Below are positions 1-9,120 of a DNA stretch of 20,319 nucleotides, one piece after another (the first letter of the stretch is position 1; each line of letters begins with the position of its first letter). A model generated the notes under the pieces. The model was not told the DNA's origin. It saw only the letters and a list, made by a program, of their open reading frames with translations, and did not search any database. The position numbers and the translations under genes were made by a program. The stretch covers positions 1 through 20,319 of the forward strand of contig KZ992699.1 in assembly GCA_003614735.1 (NCBI GenBank), written 5' to 3'. The DNA is from Thamnocephalis sphaerospora (taxonomy: Eukaryota; Zoopagomycota; Zoopagomycetes; Zoopagales; Sigmoideomycetaceae).

Positions 1-606
1 TATTCTGCCAGCATATCGCGTCGGTCTACCAACAGTTCGACAATCTCATCGGCAATGTCGTCGGGTGGTCGCAGTTGGTCGGCTGCCACAAACGTCATTT
101 CGTGATCAAGTGCGAGGCGCACCAGCTGGCGCACACAAGCAGGCGGGCGCAAGCAGATTCGACCAAAGTTGCAAAACTCCTGCAGTGCCGCCTGATAAAA
201 GCATTCTTCACTCAGTGACACATAGTTGAGCAGATAAAGACGTGTGCTCTGTTGAACGAGTGCGCGCCGATCGTCCACAAAGCCAACAAATGTATGGCCG
301 TTCACCACTTCCGTCAAGCCTAAATGCAAAAAGGCACCGAGTATAGGGTGAGCGATCGGTCGGCAGCCGAGCATGCAAGCATAGGCCTACCTTGATGCAT
401 AGATTCTTCTACCTCTTCACGTAGCTGCAATACACTTGAAAGGCGCACTTCTGTGCGTAGCCGTTTTGTTGATCTATGTCAGTGCAGTAAAACAGCCATT
501 AGTTTTTATCCTGCGCGCGAATACTACTCAGATATTCTAACTCACCGGCGAGCGGGGTTTGCAGTCTCGCTAATGTCTAGCGTGCTGTCGTCAGGGCTGG
601 TCTGTG
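1..606 (-). CDS. MLH1: MLH1 mismatch-repair protein, C-terminal exons (partial, inverted relative to its last exons)
   Basis: MLH1 is the MutL-alpha subunit that pairs with PMS1 in DNA mismatch repair. On the minus strand I read three exon pieces: 606-546 (5' end not defined), 473-391 and 319-1. They are separated by 72- and 71-nt introns (545-474, donor GTGAGT, branch ACTAAT; 390-320, donor GTAGGC, acceptor TTTAG). The peptide contains RLSSVLQLREEVEESMH, then GHTFVGFVDDRRALVQQ, LYLLNYVSLSEECFYQ and NFGRICL, in the order of the MLH1 C-terminal dimerization domain. Exon 319-1 ends in phase 2 with the bases TA of a Tyr codon after DRRDMLAE. The family continues here with FSLE, which lies at 607-619 on the PLUS strand. 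This block is therefore inverted relative to the rest of the gene. The upstream MLH1 exons (ATPase domain) are not in the window. The family call is strong; the cause of the inversion is unknown. Confidence 0.88.
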
Positions 607-1052
607 TTTTTCGCTTGAGATGGACGAACAAGGCCAGCTGCTTACCCTACCGATGATCCTGCGTGGCTATGTTCCTACGCTGCACAAACTTCCTGCATTC
701 CTGCTGCGGCTAGGATCTGAGGTAGGTCAGAGTTTAGACTGTATAACGCAGTAGCATCGATGGTAACTGTTTGTTATGTGTGCTCTAGGTTGATTGGACG
801 GCAGAGAAAGCATGCCTTGGGGCCATCTGTCGCGAACTCGGTCGATTCTACGCATTGGAGCCGCCTTACTATGCCGACATGGACTCGGTGGAGCAAGCAC
901 CCGCACAGTCCACCTATCGTGCCGTTGTGGAACACCTGGTGCTGCCCGCATGCAAAGCAGGTTTTTGCCCACCTGCTCGTCTGGCTGATGAGCAGTGCGT
1001 GGTTCAAATAGCCCATTTACCTGATCTCTACCGCGTCTTTGAACGATGCTAG
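607..1052 (+). CDS. MLH1: MLH1 mismatch-repair protein, last two exons with stop codon
   Basis: This is the true C-terminus of MLH1 on the plus strand, in two exons: 607-721 and 789-1052. They are separated by a 67-nt intron (722-788, donor GTAGGT, acceptor CTCTAG). The reading begins FSLEMDEQGQLLTLP, passes through LRGYVPTLHKLPAFLLRLGSEVDW and ends QIAHLPDLYRVFERC. The terminal FERC is diagnostic: the last Cys of MLH1 is reported to contribute to the endonuclease site of the MLH1-PMS1 dimer. As the window stands this piece has no upstream coding sequence in its own orientation. The preceding exon lies inverted at 319-1. Base 607 completes the Tyr codon left open by the inverted exon, so frame and protein are seamless when 1-606 is flipped. 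Read literally the gene is broken; I think it is probably intact in the organism. Confidence 0.92.
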
Positions 1053-1307
1053 CAGATACGGCCAGCCTAGCTGCTTGTACGCGATATCAACGCTGCTATA
1101 TCGGAGTCAGCGCAACATACAATGTATTAAACTGGCGCAGCTTTGGCGAATGTCTTTTTGCATGCCCTTTGAAATGGACCTATCGCGATGTGATGCACTC
1201 ATAAATGTTTAATGAGTTTGCCAGCACTGATGTGGGCGGGAATGTTCCAGACATAACTAGGACATTATGTAGCGGATTCATCAGGACACCACCGGTTGGT
1301 CAGATGG
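1053..1307. other. Convergent intergenic region between MLH1 and IDI1
   Basis: These 255 bp separate the MLH1 stop (plus strand) from the IDI1 stop (minus strand), so both 3' UTRs and poly(A) sites must lie here. The stretch is AT-richer than its surroundings. It has no canonical AATAAA on either strand; the nearest variants are A/T-rich strings around 1120-1130 and 1200-1215. I see no gene, repeat or RNA. Confidence 0.6.
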
Positions 1308-2313
<1,006 letters not shown>

Positions 2314-2422
2314 GGTGATAGTAGTGTAAACGATAGAGCAAAGAACAGTAAAGGAAAGACGACGTGCACTGGCGAGCCGGCGGTATTTCGAATCGGCCTT
2401 ATCGTCTGACCCAGACCACCAG

Positions 2423-2455
2423 CCAATGGGAATGGTGGGGCCTACTCAAGCCAAT
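2423..2455. promoter_or_regulatory. Twin CCAAT boxes upstream of IDI1
   Basis: Two copies of AGCCAATGG begin at 2421 and 2449, 28 bp apart, with the CCAAT cores at 2423-2427 and 2451-2455. They lie about 110 and 140 bp upstream of the IDI1 ATG, a usual distance for HAP/NF-Y sites. A further ACCAATG occurs near 2608. The positions are read directly; binding is inferred. Confidence 0.45.
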
Positions 2456-3514
2456 GGTGCTGCTCCATCTGGAGAGCCAGTCACGCTAAATGGTTGAGCC
2501 GCGCCGCTGTTTGCCTAGAACACGGCCACAGGCGGCTCAGCAAGTAGGCTGTCTGGAGCGAGCCATCATTTGCACACGCCGACGAGTGGTGTTCTCCTTA
2601 CCAACGACCAATGTCTTGCCGATGGGCGATCCCGCACAGACAGCATACCACCGCCGTGGTCGTGGTGGAGATTGGCCGTGTGCGTGTGCATCAGCGTCGC
2701 GAGCGTGACGTGCTCGTACGTGCGACTTGGCAACCGTTGCTCCAGTAGAGCCCAGCTGCTAGCGAGCTAAACCGTGGGCGCGTTTAGGTAAGCGCTCGCA
2801 AATCGGCCACGGCCCAAACGCATTTGCCGCGCTGAACAAGGGTAGCATCCTCATTCACCCACCTGATGCACCGTCAGGCACATAATACGCTGCAGCAGCC
2901 TGCAGCGTTGCATGTGATGTGTCATTGTCTGATCATAACGGCCAGGCCGGATAAGCCGGCGGCAGTTCCGCCAGGGTGAAACGCACGCCGACTTGCGTCG
3001 ATGTTCAGCGGTGACGACGTAGCGCCGCTGCCCAGCCCTGTTACCAACGCAGCCCCCCGTGTTTCCTCGTCTGTCACCATCCTTGGCGGTGTTTGACGCC
3101 AAAAGTGCCGCCTTCTTGCATGCGCACATGCGCTCGCACACCAGCTTGCTCTCTCGCCTTGCTCCCTTGCTTGTCGCTTATCGGTCGGTCGCACACCGTA
3201 ACCAGCAGAGTCATCACATATTGTCTGCGTTGCATACCAGTCTCTCTATATTACCTGCCGTCTGCGCACTTTGTCGCCACCCGCGTCGTTTCATCTTGCT
3301 TCCTTTTCCGCGTCGGCTGCCTCGACCACACCGCATTCTATCCTGTCTGCCACGCGGCTGTTACCCATCGTACTTCTATTGCCCCTTGACGCGCTCGTTC
3401 CAGCCACCGTCGATACTAAACGGGAACAACCGGTGTAGCCGACGTCAGTGCCACGCTCTAGCGTAGCTCTCGCAAGGAAAAGCCATTACGCTTGTCGGTG
3501 CCTGCCCATCAAAG
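2456..3514. other. Long intergenic stretch with hairpins, no supported gene
   Basis: About 1 kb between the IDI1 promoter and the RBMS-like gene leader. Frames on both strands are short or compositionally odd, and none matches a family I recognise. The visible structure is a 9-bp perfect hairpin at 2887-2908 and two adjacent 5-bp hairpins at 2946-2972. From about 3100 on the plus strand becomes pyrimidine-rich, with a TATA-like string at about 3243-3250. A promoter for the downstream gene probably lies near 3100-3450. Confidence 0.5.
2887..2972. repeat. Cluster of small inverted repeats
   Basis: Three hairpins lie close together. ACGCTGCAG / CTGCAGCGT has 9-bp perfect arms and a 4-nt spacer (2887-2895 and 2900-2908). 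GCCGG-ATAAG-CCGGC is at 2946-2960. GGCGG-CAGTT-CCGCC is at 2958-2972 and overlaps the previous one. There is no T-run and no flanking gene close enough to call a terminator. Confidence 0.55.
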
Positions 3515-4335
3515 GTAAGTGGTGGTGGCGCCATCGCGGGAACGCGCCTGCATCTGGCTGGCGCCGATCACTCTTTGTCCTCGCGGCGATCCGCTGCATC
3601 GTGCCCACCGGCCGTGTGCGTTTTTGCGCAGGAGCGACACACGGGCACGCAGCAGCTCCGTAGCGGCGGCATTGGCCGAAAAAACACATCCAAACCAGCG
3701 GCACCCTTGCTTTGGCACTGGCCTTGGCCGCGTACACTTGGCCGGCAGCGCCCTGCTCCGTTTCCGTACGCGGCGCCCTAGTTGCTCCACCATCGGCGTG
3801 ACCGCGTGTCCCTTGGCGGTTGGCTGCCGCTGTAGCCCCTCTTTGGCTAGTGCGCGTGGCCATTGTGGTGGGTGCATGTCCACCGCGTGGTGTAGTGTGG
3901 CCGGATCTTCATACATTGTCCACGCCGGTGACTCCGCCGACTCGTCGCACCCACTACGCACGACTCTTCCTGCCGCCGCTGTTGCCACTTCTCTCTCCCC
4001 TACTCATCCAACGCACTTTCTCCGCTGCTGCGTCCTCGCTGCCTCCGCTATTCCCTCATTTGCTTCTCTATCCCGGCCCACGCCGCCTCTTATTTGCGTA
4101 TTCGCCTACCCATCAACGCGCGCATACGTTCACCTTGACTCATCCTTTGCTGGCACACGCTACGCGTCCTTGCCCCATCTTTACCCACGTTGCGCTGCTC
4201 ATAGCATCCGCCCTGCTTCGCTTCTGCGCTAGCATCATCACCATTCACCCTCTTACCGCTTCCTGCTCACCATACTGCCTTTGCGTCAGCCCTTGCTGCG
4301 ACTCTGTTTCTCTGTGCGTATTCACGTTTACCTAG
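3515..4335 (+). promoter_or_regulatory. CT-rich leader of the RBMS-like gene, possible 5' UTR intron
   Basis: The plus strand is strongly pyrimidine-rich from about 3950 to 4335, directly before the RBMS-like start codon. A strong donor, AAAG|GTAAGT, sits at 3515, and a good acceptor, TTTACCTAG, ends at 4335. Removing these 821 nt would leave a 27-nt leader (4336-4362) with no ATG, joined to an upstream exon around 3420-3514 that also lacks ATG. The unspliced leader contains many upstream ATGs. The alternative is a transcription start inside the CT-rich tract, in which case this is promoter rather than intron. The sequence cannot decide between them. Confidence 0.4.
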
Positions 4336-4362
4336 TCTTCGCCGTTCATCATCCCTGCCGCC

Positions 4363-6591
4363 ATGTCGGACGATCGTGAACAAGCCCAGCCGACCAACGG
4401 TGCCACGTCTGCCGCGGCCGCCGCCGCAGAAGTGAGCGGCGTGCCAGCCACTGCGGCTGCGGTGCCGGCGGTGGAAAAGACTCGGCCGCCCGCGTCGCCT
4501 CATCACCAGCCGCAGTATGCGAGTCATCCAGCGCCCAGCTACGAGCACGACCCGTCGGCATTTGGCGCCTACTACACGTCCTTTCCGGTGCAGTCCTATC
4601 CGGTGGCTCCCGCCTACTACAGCGATGCTGGTCTGTCGCCCGTCGCGTACGCACAAACGCCGCCGCTAGGTCCATCCGGCTCCGTTTCGCCGTTCCCCTC
4701 CCAGTCGCCCTACTTGGCCCCGGTGGCCAACGCAGCGCCCTACCAGTCGCCGTCGCAGTCGCCCAGCGGCTCGGCCACGGCGGCGCAGTTCTACTTTTAC
4801 TCGCAAAACCACACGTCACCGTTCCTGCATCCAGTGCAGATGAGTCCGACGCTGTCGGCCATCTCGTCGGCACCCAGCTCACCGCGTCTCAGCGGCTGTC
4901 CATCACCCACGCCATCGTTCAACGGTGGTGGTCGCAGCTACGCGCGCAGTAATGTATCGCGCCACGCCGCCTACGATTCGTTCGTCGGCGCCTCAGGTGG
5001 CAACGCCGGTCTTACCACCAACGTGTACATCCGCGGTCTGCCGTCCAGCACCACCGATGAGGGCTTGCATGCCATGTGCGCTGCGTACGTATCCAAAAGT
5101 GGCGATGGGACGTGGTCACGTCGGCGTGGCCTGTTGGACAAGATTATCTTGTGGACTAACATGTGCCCTCTGCCTGCTGGTGCGCTCCGTCTGATATGCG
5201 ATGGTTAGCTTTGGCAACATTGTCTCGTCCAAGGCAATCATCGACCAGCGGACTGGCGACTGCAAGGGCTATGGCTTTGTCATGTATGCGGTTGAGGACC
5301 AGGCGCGCGTGGCCATCAACGCTTTCAACGCCAAGGGCTTCCAGGCGTCGTTTGCCAAGGAGTCGTTCAGCACCAAGCTGAAGAACCTGCAGGACTCCAA
5401 CTCGACCAACATTTACGTGTCTAATCTGCCGCTTGACTTTGACGAAGCGGTATGTGCAGGCGCGGGCGTAGCAATGTGCCGGGGCGGGCAGGCCGGCCTG
5501 CAGATGGTCTCTGTATGCGTGTAAATGCGAGCTGATCCGTCGTGTATGCGTCAATGAGCAGAAACTGGACGAGCTCTTCCAGCCGTACAAGATTCTCTCC
5601 AACCGCATTCTGCGCGATACAAATGGCGTCAGCCGTGGCGTTGGCTTCGCACGGTAGGTAGTCGTTCCAAATAGACACGCACGAGGCGTTGTGGCCTGTC
5701 AACCGGTGTAACCACGTTTGGATTCTGACGCATTCGGCCTGTTTCGATGACGGTGTTGGTGGATTGGCATGGCGTGTATGCATCGATGCAGCATGGACAC
5801 GCGCGAGTCGGCATTGGCAGTCATCCAAAAGTTCAACGGCTTTGTTCTTCCGGGCTCTAGCCTGCCGCTTCAGGCGCGCTTTGCTGACTCACCAGCTCAA
5901 AAGAAGCTCAAGGGTCAGTTGGCACGCAAGCGCATCTGGAAGGGCCGCGACCCGAACATGCCTGATGGCGGCGTAAGTACTGTCGATGCGAGCGTATGCT
6001 CGTGCGTGCGCGCGCGTGTGTGTGTGCATACACTCACGTCCGTATTGTAGACTTCACCCAACATGGGCTTTGTTACGGGTCAGGATATGATGGTTCCGGG
6101 CGTGGCACTGCCGCCGCAGGCTGCAATGCAGTTCTACCAGGGCGGGTACGTTGAGAACACTTTGCAACGAAACAAAATGCGTGCTCTGGCTCATTCTCTT
6201 TCGTCGTCACAGTCCGCTGCCACCGCCAGCTGCGGCCGGTGCTGTCTACCAAAATGCCGCTGGCTATCCAGGCTACACCTACGTGTCGCCGCCGCAGGCC
6301 ATGCCCTACAGTACGATGCAGCCTGCCACCGCGGCTACTGCAGCATACTATCAGCAGCACGCGCAGCAGACGCCCATGTTCAGCGTCACCACAGCCGACG
6401 GTAACACGACGCAGCCCATGTCGGCAAGCGTTGTGGCAGCAGCGGCAGCAGCATCCGGCGGTACTGTTGGAGAGATCAGCGGCATGATGGAGCAGAAGCT
6501 GCAGCTGAACGACGCACCTGCGTCGCCAGCACAGGGTCCGGCAGTGTCGCCATCGGTGGGCCCCGTAGCAGTGGCAGCAAACGCCGAGTAG
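4363..6591 (+). CDS. RBMS/MSSP-type RNA-binding protein with two RRM domains (6 exons, 570 aa)
   Basis: Probably a post-transcriptional regulator that binds single-stranded RNA. Exons: 4363-5084, 5209-5449, 5559-5653, 5792-5972, 6051-6145, 6213-6591. Introns are 124, 109, 138, 78 and 67 nt, all GT-AG, and the spliced CDS is 1713 nt. Residues 1-215 are low complexity (Ala run, then Ser/Pro/Tyr/Gln-rich). RRM1 spans about 218-290 with RNP2 VYIRGL and RNP1 KGYGFVMY (260-267). RRM2 spans about 306-385 with RNP2 IYVSNL and RNP1 RGVGFARM. The spacing and the phrases TTNVYIRGLP and RILRDTNGVSRGVGFARM match animal RBMS1-3 closely, and each RRM keeps the family length across the chosen introns. The C-terminal third is again Pro/Ala/Gln-rich. 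The start follows GCCGCC, a strong context. The domain order is secure; the RNA target is unknown. Confidence 0.93.
6001..6033. repeat. Alternating purine-pyrimidine (GT/GC) tract inside an intron
   Basis: Thirty-three bases of unbroken pyrimidine-purine alternation (CG, TG and CA steps) lie in the fourth intron (5973-6050) of the RBMS-like gene. Such tracts can form Z-DNA and are often length-polymorphic. They also lie 17 nt from the 3' splice site. Confidence 0.7.
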
Positions 6592-7601
6592 GCCACGCTG
6601 CATGTGTGCATTCATGGTGGTTCAGCGGCAGCATCTACGGTGACAAGGCCGCTGTCGTTGTTTGTCTGTGCGCAATAGTGATGTGGTGTGTAGGGTCTCA
6701 TATGAGCTTTTGGTTGATTGCAAACGCATGCTGGATATTTCAATGCCTCATCCTATCCGCGCACTGGCCGACACCGACGCTACAGCGGTCGCTCGCAATG
6801 TGAGCTGCGCTTGCATAACAGCGACAGCATTCCTTGTTCAAGCTATACGACTATCTTGCTGTCAGTGTTGCCGGTATAATTGCCGATTGGTGCCACCCTC
6901 TGTCTCTGCTTTTTGCGTATGCAAACCTACTTCTCTCTCCACCCACCCACCATGTACGGTCGCGACGCCCACCTTCGCGACAGCAAGAGCGCCGGGCGGC
7001 ATGGCCATGGTGGGAGTATTCCTACCCCGCATCTGCCGTATCGGCCCTCGCTGTTGACTATGTGTCTGGCCGTCGTTGGTGCTTTGTTGTCGCCGTCCCG
7101 CATCTCCGTACATCCTATGCCGCTATCCCACCTATTGCTTAGCCCCTCGCGTCTCGTTGCCGCATCGCTTATCCGCTACTGCTTTCTTTGTCGCAGGCGA
7201 CAGCGTTGGACTGGTCGCCGTGCTGCTGACATGCAGGCGGACGACAGCTGATCCACTGTTCGCCCGCTCCTCTCGCTCTTTTCTTCTTCCCCTCTTTCCC
7301 GTTGCTCCACATACACACATGCACACTTCTGCTGTTGTTGTTCAGCCGGCGTCCCTTTGCCGGTCTTTTTCTGCACTTGCAAGCACCGCACTTTATCATC
7401 TATCCAGGATCATTGAGCTATTACCATATATCCTCCTTTCGATCAAGCCAAACAATGCGTGTTCAATGTGGTGGTAACGGTCTTTTGTGTATTGTGCATG
7501 CTAGAATGGGGTCACGAAACATGCAAAGAGCGTGTTATCAAATGAATGCACACAAGCACAACATCAGCGGTCACATTTGCGCAACATCAGCGGACCAGCG
7601 T
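6592..7601. other. Intergenic region between RBMS-like gene and AAT, no supported gene
   Basis: This holds the 3' UTRs of the RBMS-like gene (plus) and AAT (minus). One plus-strand frame starts at an ATG near 6952 after a CT/CACC-rich leader (about 100 aa), but I recognise no family. The plus strand at 7261-7308 is almost pure C/T, like the leader of the RBMS-like gene, and points towards the antisense of AAT. No tRNA, rRNA or repeat family was seen apart from the 12-bp repeat at 7559-7593. Confidence 0.5.
7559..7593. repeat. 12-bp direct repeat in the AAT 3' UTR
   Basis: CAACATCAGCGG occurs at 7559-7570 and 7582-7593 (period 23 bp). In the AAT transcript the copies begin 8 nt after the stop codon. 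This could be a duplicated regulatory element or chance; only two copies are seen. Confidence 0.6.
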
Positions 7602-8885
7602 CTATGCGGACTGCCGCACGGCCTCATCAATCGCACGCGCCACATAGGCCACGTTGCCACTGTTCAGGCCGGCCATGGACATGCGTCCGTTGTCGGTCAT
7701 GTAGATGTGATAGGAATCGCGCAGCACCTTCACCTGCGGAGTGGTCAGACCGGTGAAGGAGAACATGCCAATCTGGTGGACAATGTGGTCCCAGGTGCCG
7801 GGCGTGCCCAGACGAACCAGCTCATCGCGCAGGCACTCGCGCATCTCGCGAATGCGGCTCGACATGGTGCGCAGGTTGTCCAGCCACTCGGCATACAGCT
7901 TGGGGTCGCTCAGCACCATGGAGACGATACGTGCGCCAAAGGCCGGCGGGTTGGAGATGCTGGAGCGCGATAGCTTCTCAAGCTGACTGCGCACCTGCTT
8001 GGCCAGGGTGGCGTTGTGTGCTACAACGGTGAGCACACCACAGCGCTCACCGTACAGGCCAAAGTTCTTGGCAAACGACTGCGCGACAAACAGCTCAAAG
8101 CCACGCTGCACAAAGAAGCGCACCGCCCAGGCGTCCTGGTCAACGTCACCGGTAGCGAAGCCCTGGTAGGCACAGTCAAAGAAGGGGAAGTGACGTTTGG
8201 CGCGCATCACGTCAGCAATGCGAGCCCATTCGGCCTCGGTCGGATCAACGCCCGTTGGGTTGTGGGCGCAGGCGTGCAGAATGACAATGGAGCCTTCTGG
8301 AGCGCTGTTTAGCGAGGCCAGCATGCCGTCCAGATCCAGCGTAAGCGTGCTCGGGTTCACATAGGCGTATTCCTGCACCTCAAAGCCAGCGCCGACAAAG
8401 ATGTTGCGATGGTTGGCCCAGGTCGGCCGCGAGATGAGCACCTGTGCGCCGGGACGGTAGAAGCGAGCCAGGAACGAGGCGCCCAGATAGTTGGCGCCGG
8501 TGCCGGAGATGGTCTGTGCGCCAGTGACGCGGTTCTCCTGCAGCGCTACGCTGTCAGCACCGAGGATCAGCTTAGCGGCGCCAGCGAGCAGCGTCGGGAT
8601 GCCGGCAATAGGCTGGTACTCGTGGTCCAGGTTCGGGTCACTCAGCAGCCGCCGCTTGGCCTCCTGCACGACGGGCAGCACCCAGGGACGGCCCTGGTCG
8701 TCACGGTAGGCGCCCACGCCCAGGTTCACCTTCTTTGCAAAGGTGTCGGCCTTGTAGGAGGCCGTTAGGTTGAAGATAACGTCAGGCGGCGCCAGCGGCA
8801 CCGTGGCAAAAAAGGAATCTGCTTCGGCGCCGGCGTCATTGCCGCTCAGGTGCGCGGAAAGCTCTTTAAGACGGCGTTCAGCCAT
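7602..8885 (-). CDS. AAT2: Aspartate aminotransferase, cytosolic type (single exon, 427 aa)
   Basis: A PLP-dependent class I aminotransferase that interconverts aspartate + 2-oxoglutarate and oxaloacetate + glutamate. It acts in nitrogen metabolism and the malate-aspartate shuttle. The frame is uninterrupted. Landmarks: KKVNLGVGAYRDD (about 51-63), RPTWANH (Trp156), HACAHNPTG (Asn209), FFDCAYQG (Asp237, Tyr240), the Schiff-base Lys in QSFAKNFGLYGER (Lys273), and the substrate-binding Arg in GRMSMAGL (Arg401). It aligns end to end with animal GOT1 and yeast Aat2, with about 20 extra N-terminal residues. I chose the ATG at 8885 (context ACACCATGG). An in-frame ATG at 9005 would add 40 residues that contain five Arg and no acidic residue, resembling a mitochondrial presequence. 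That part may instead be a 5' UTR intron. The C-terminus RQSA is not a PTS1. Lack of coding introns is unusual beside its neighbours. Confidence 0.95.
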   Translation of the reverse strand: MAERRLKELSAHLSGNDAGAEADSFFATVPLAPPDVIFNLTASYKADTFAKKVNLGVGAYRDDQGRPWVLPVVQEAKRRLLSDPNLDHEYQPIAGIPTLLAGAAKLILGADSVALQENRVTGAQTISGTGANYLGASFLARFYRPGAQVLISRPTWANHRNIFVGAGFEVQEYAYVNPSTLTLDLDGMLASLNSAPEGSIVILHACAHNPTGVDPTEAEWARIADVMRAKRHFPFFDCAYQGFATGDVDQDAWAVRFFVQRGFELFVAQSFAKNFGLYGERCGVLTVVAHNATLAKQVRSQLEKLSRSSISNPPAFGARIVSMVLSDPKLYAEWLDNLRTMSSRIREMRECLRDELVRLGTPGTWDHIVHQIGMFSFTGLTTPQVKVLRDSYHIYMTDNGRMSMAGLNSGNVAYVARAIDEAVRQSA

Positions 8886-8916
8886 GGTGTTATACACAGA
8901 AGCAGCGGCAAAAGGA

Positions 8917-9120
8917 CTGCAGGCAAAAGTGCTGATGAGACAGCGGCAAGGTGGGTTAGCCGGTCTGTATGTGGTAAGGGCGAATATACAACGTATTACA
9001 CGCATCGACCAAGACGGCAGCGCCGCCGCACCCCGTCGAACCAGACGACGGCCAGCCGCCAGCTGGCACTCTAACGCGCTGCAGCGACCGAGCGAGCATG
9101 AACTTTTGATGGACGCTTAC
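8917..9120 (-). promoter_or_regulatory. Possible 5' UTR intron of the AAT gene
   Basis: On the minus strand a donor, CTACG|GTAAGC, starts at 9120 and an acceptor, TTTTGCCTGCAG, ends at 8917, with a CTAAC branch-like motif between them. Splicing would leave a 31-nt ATG-free leader (8916-8886) before the start at 8885 and would remove the in-frame ATG at 9005. This is inferred only from signals. Confidence 0.35.

Noticed and set aside
2590-2747. Minus-strand His-rich reading (HTHTANLHHDHGGG) reminiscent of a metallo-beta-lactamase metal site
   Set aside because: The HxHxDH spacing is not met, the frame is short, no conserved N-terminal or later motifs follow, and no flanking exons could be found.
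2851-3194. Minus-strand open frames of 90-96 codons in the intergenic region
   Set aside because: Arg/Cys-rich composition, no recognisable motif, and overlapping frames of similar length, consistent with chance in GC-rich DNA.
3519-4335. Two plus-strand open frames of 171-237 codons upstream of the RBMS-like gene
   Set aside because: They lie in the CT-rich leader, are Pro/Leu/Ser-biased as expected from pyrimidine-rich DNA, and match no family.
6952-7251. Plus-strand frame of about 100 codons with a good start context
   Set aside because: The N-terminal 20 residues look protein-like, but the rest is low-complexity Ser/Leu/Arg and no family or splice model supports it.
7302-7973. 223-codon plus-strand open frame overlapping AAT
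   Set aside because: It is the antisense shadow of the conserved AAT coding sequence and has a Gly/Ala/His/Val-rich composition typical of antisense frames.
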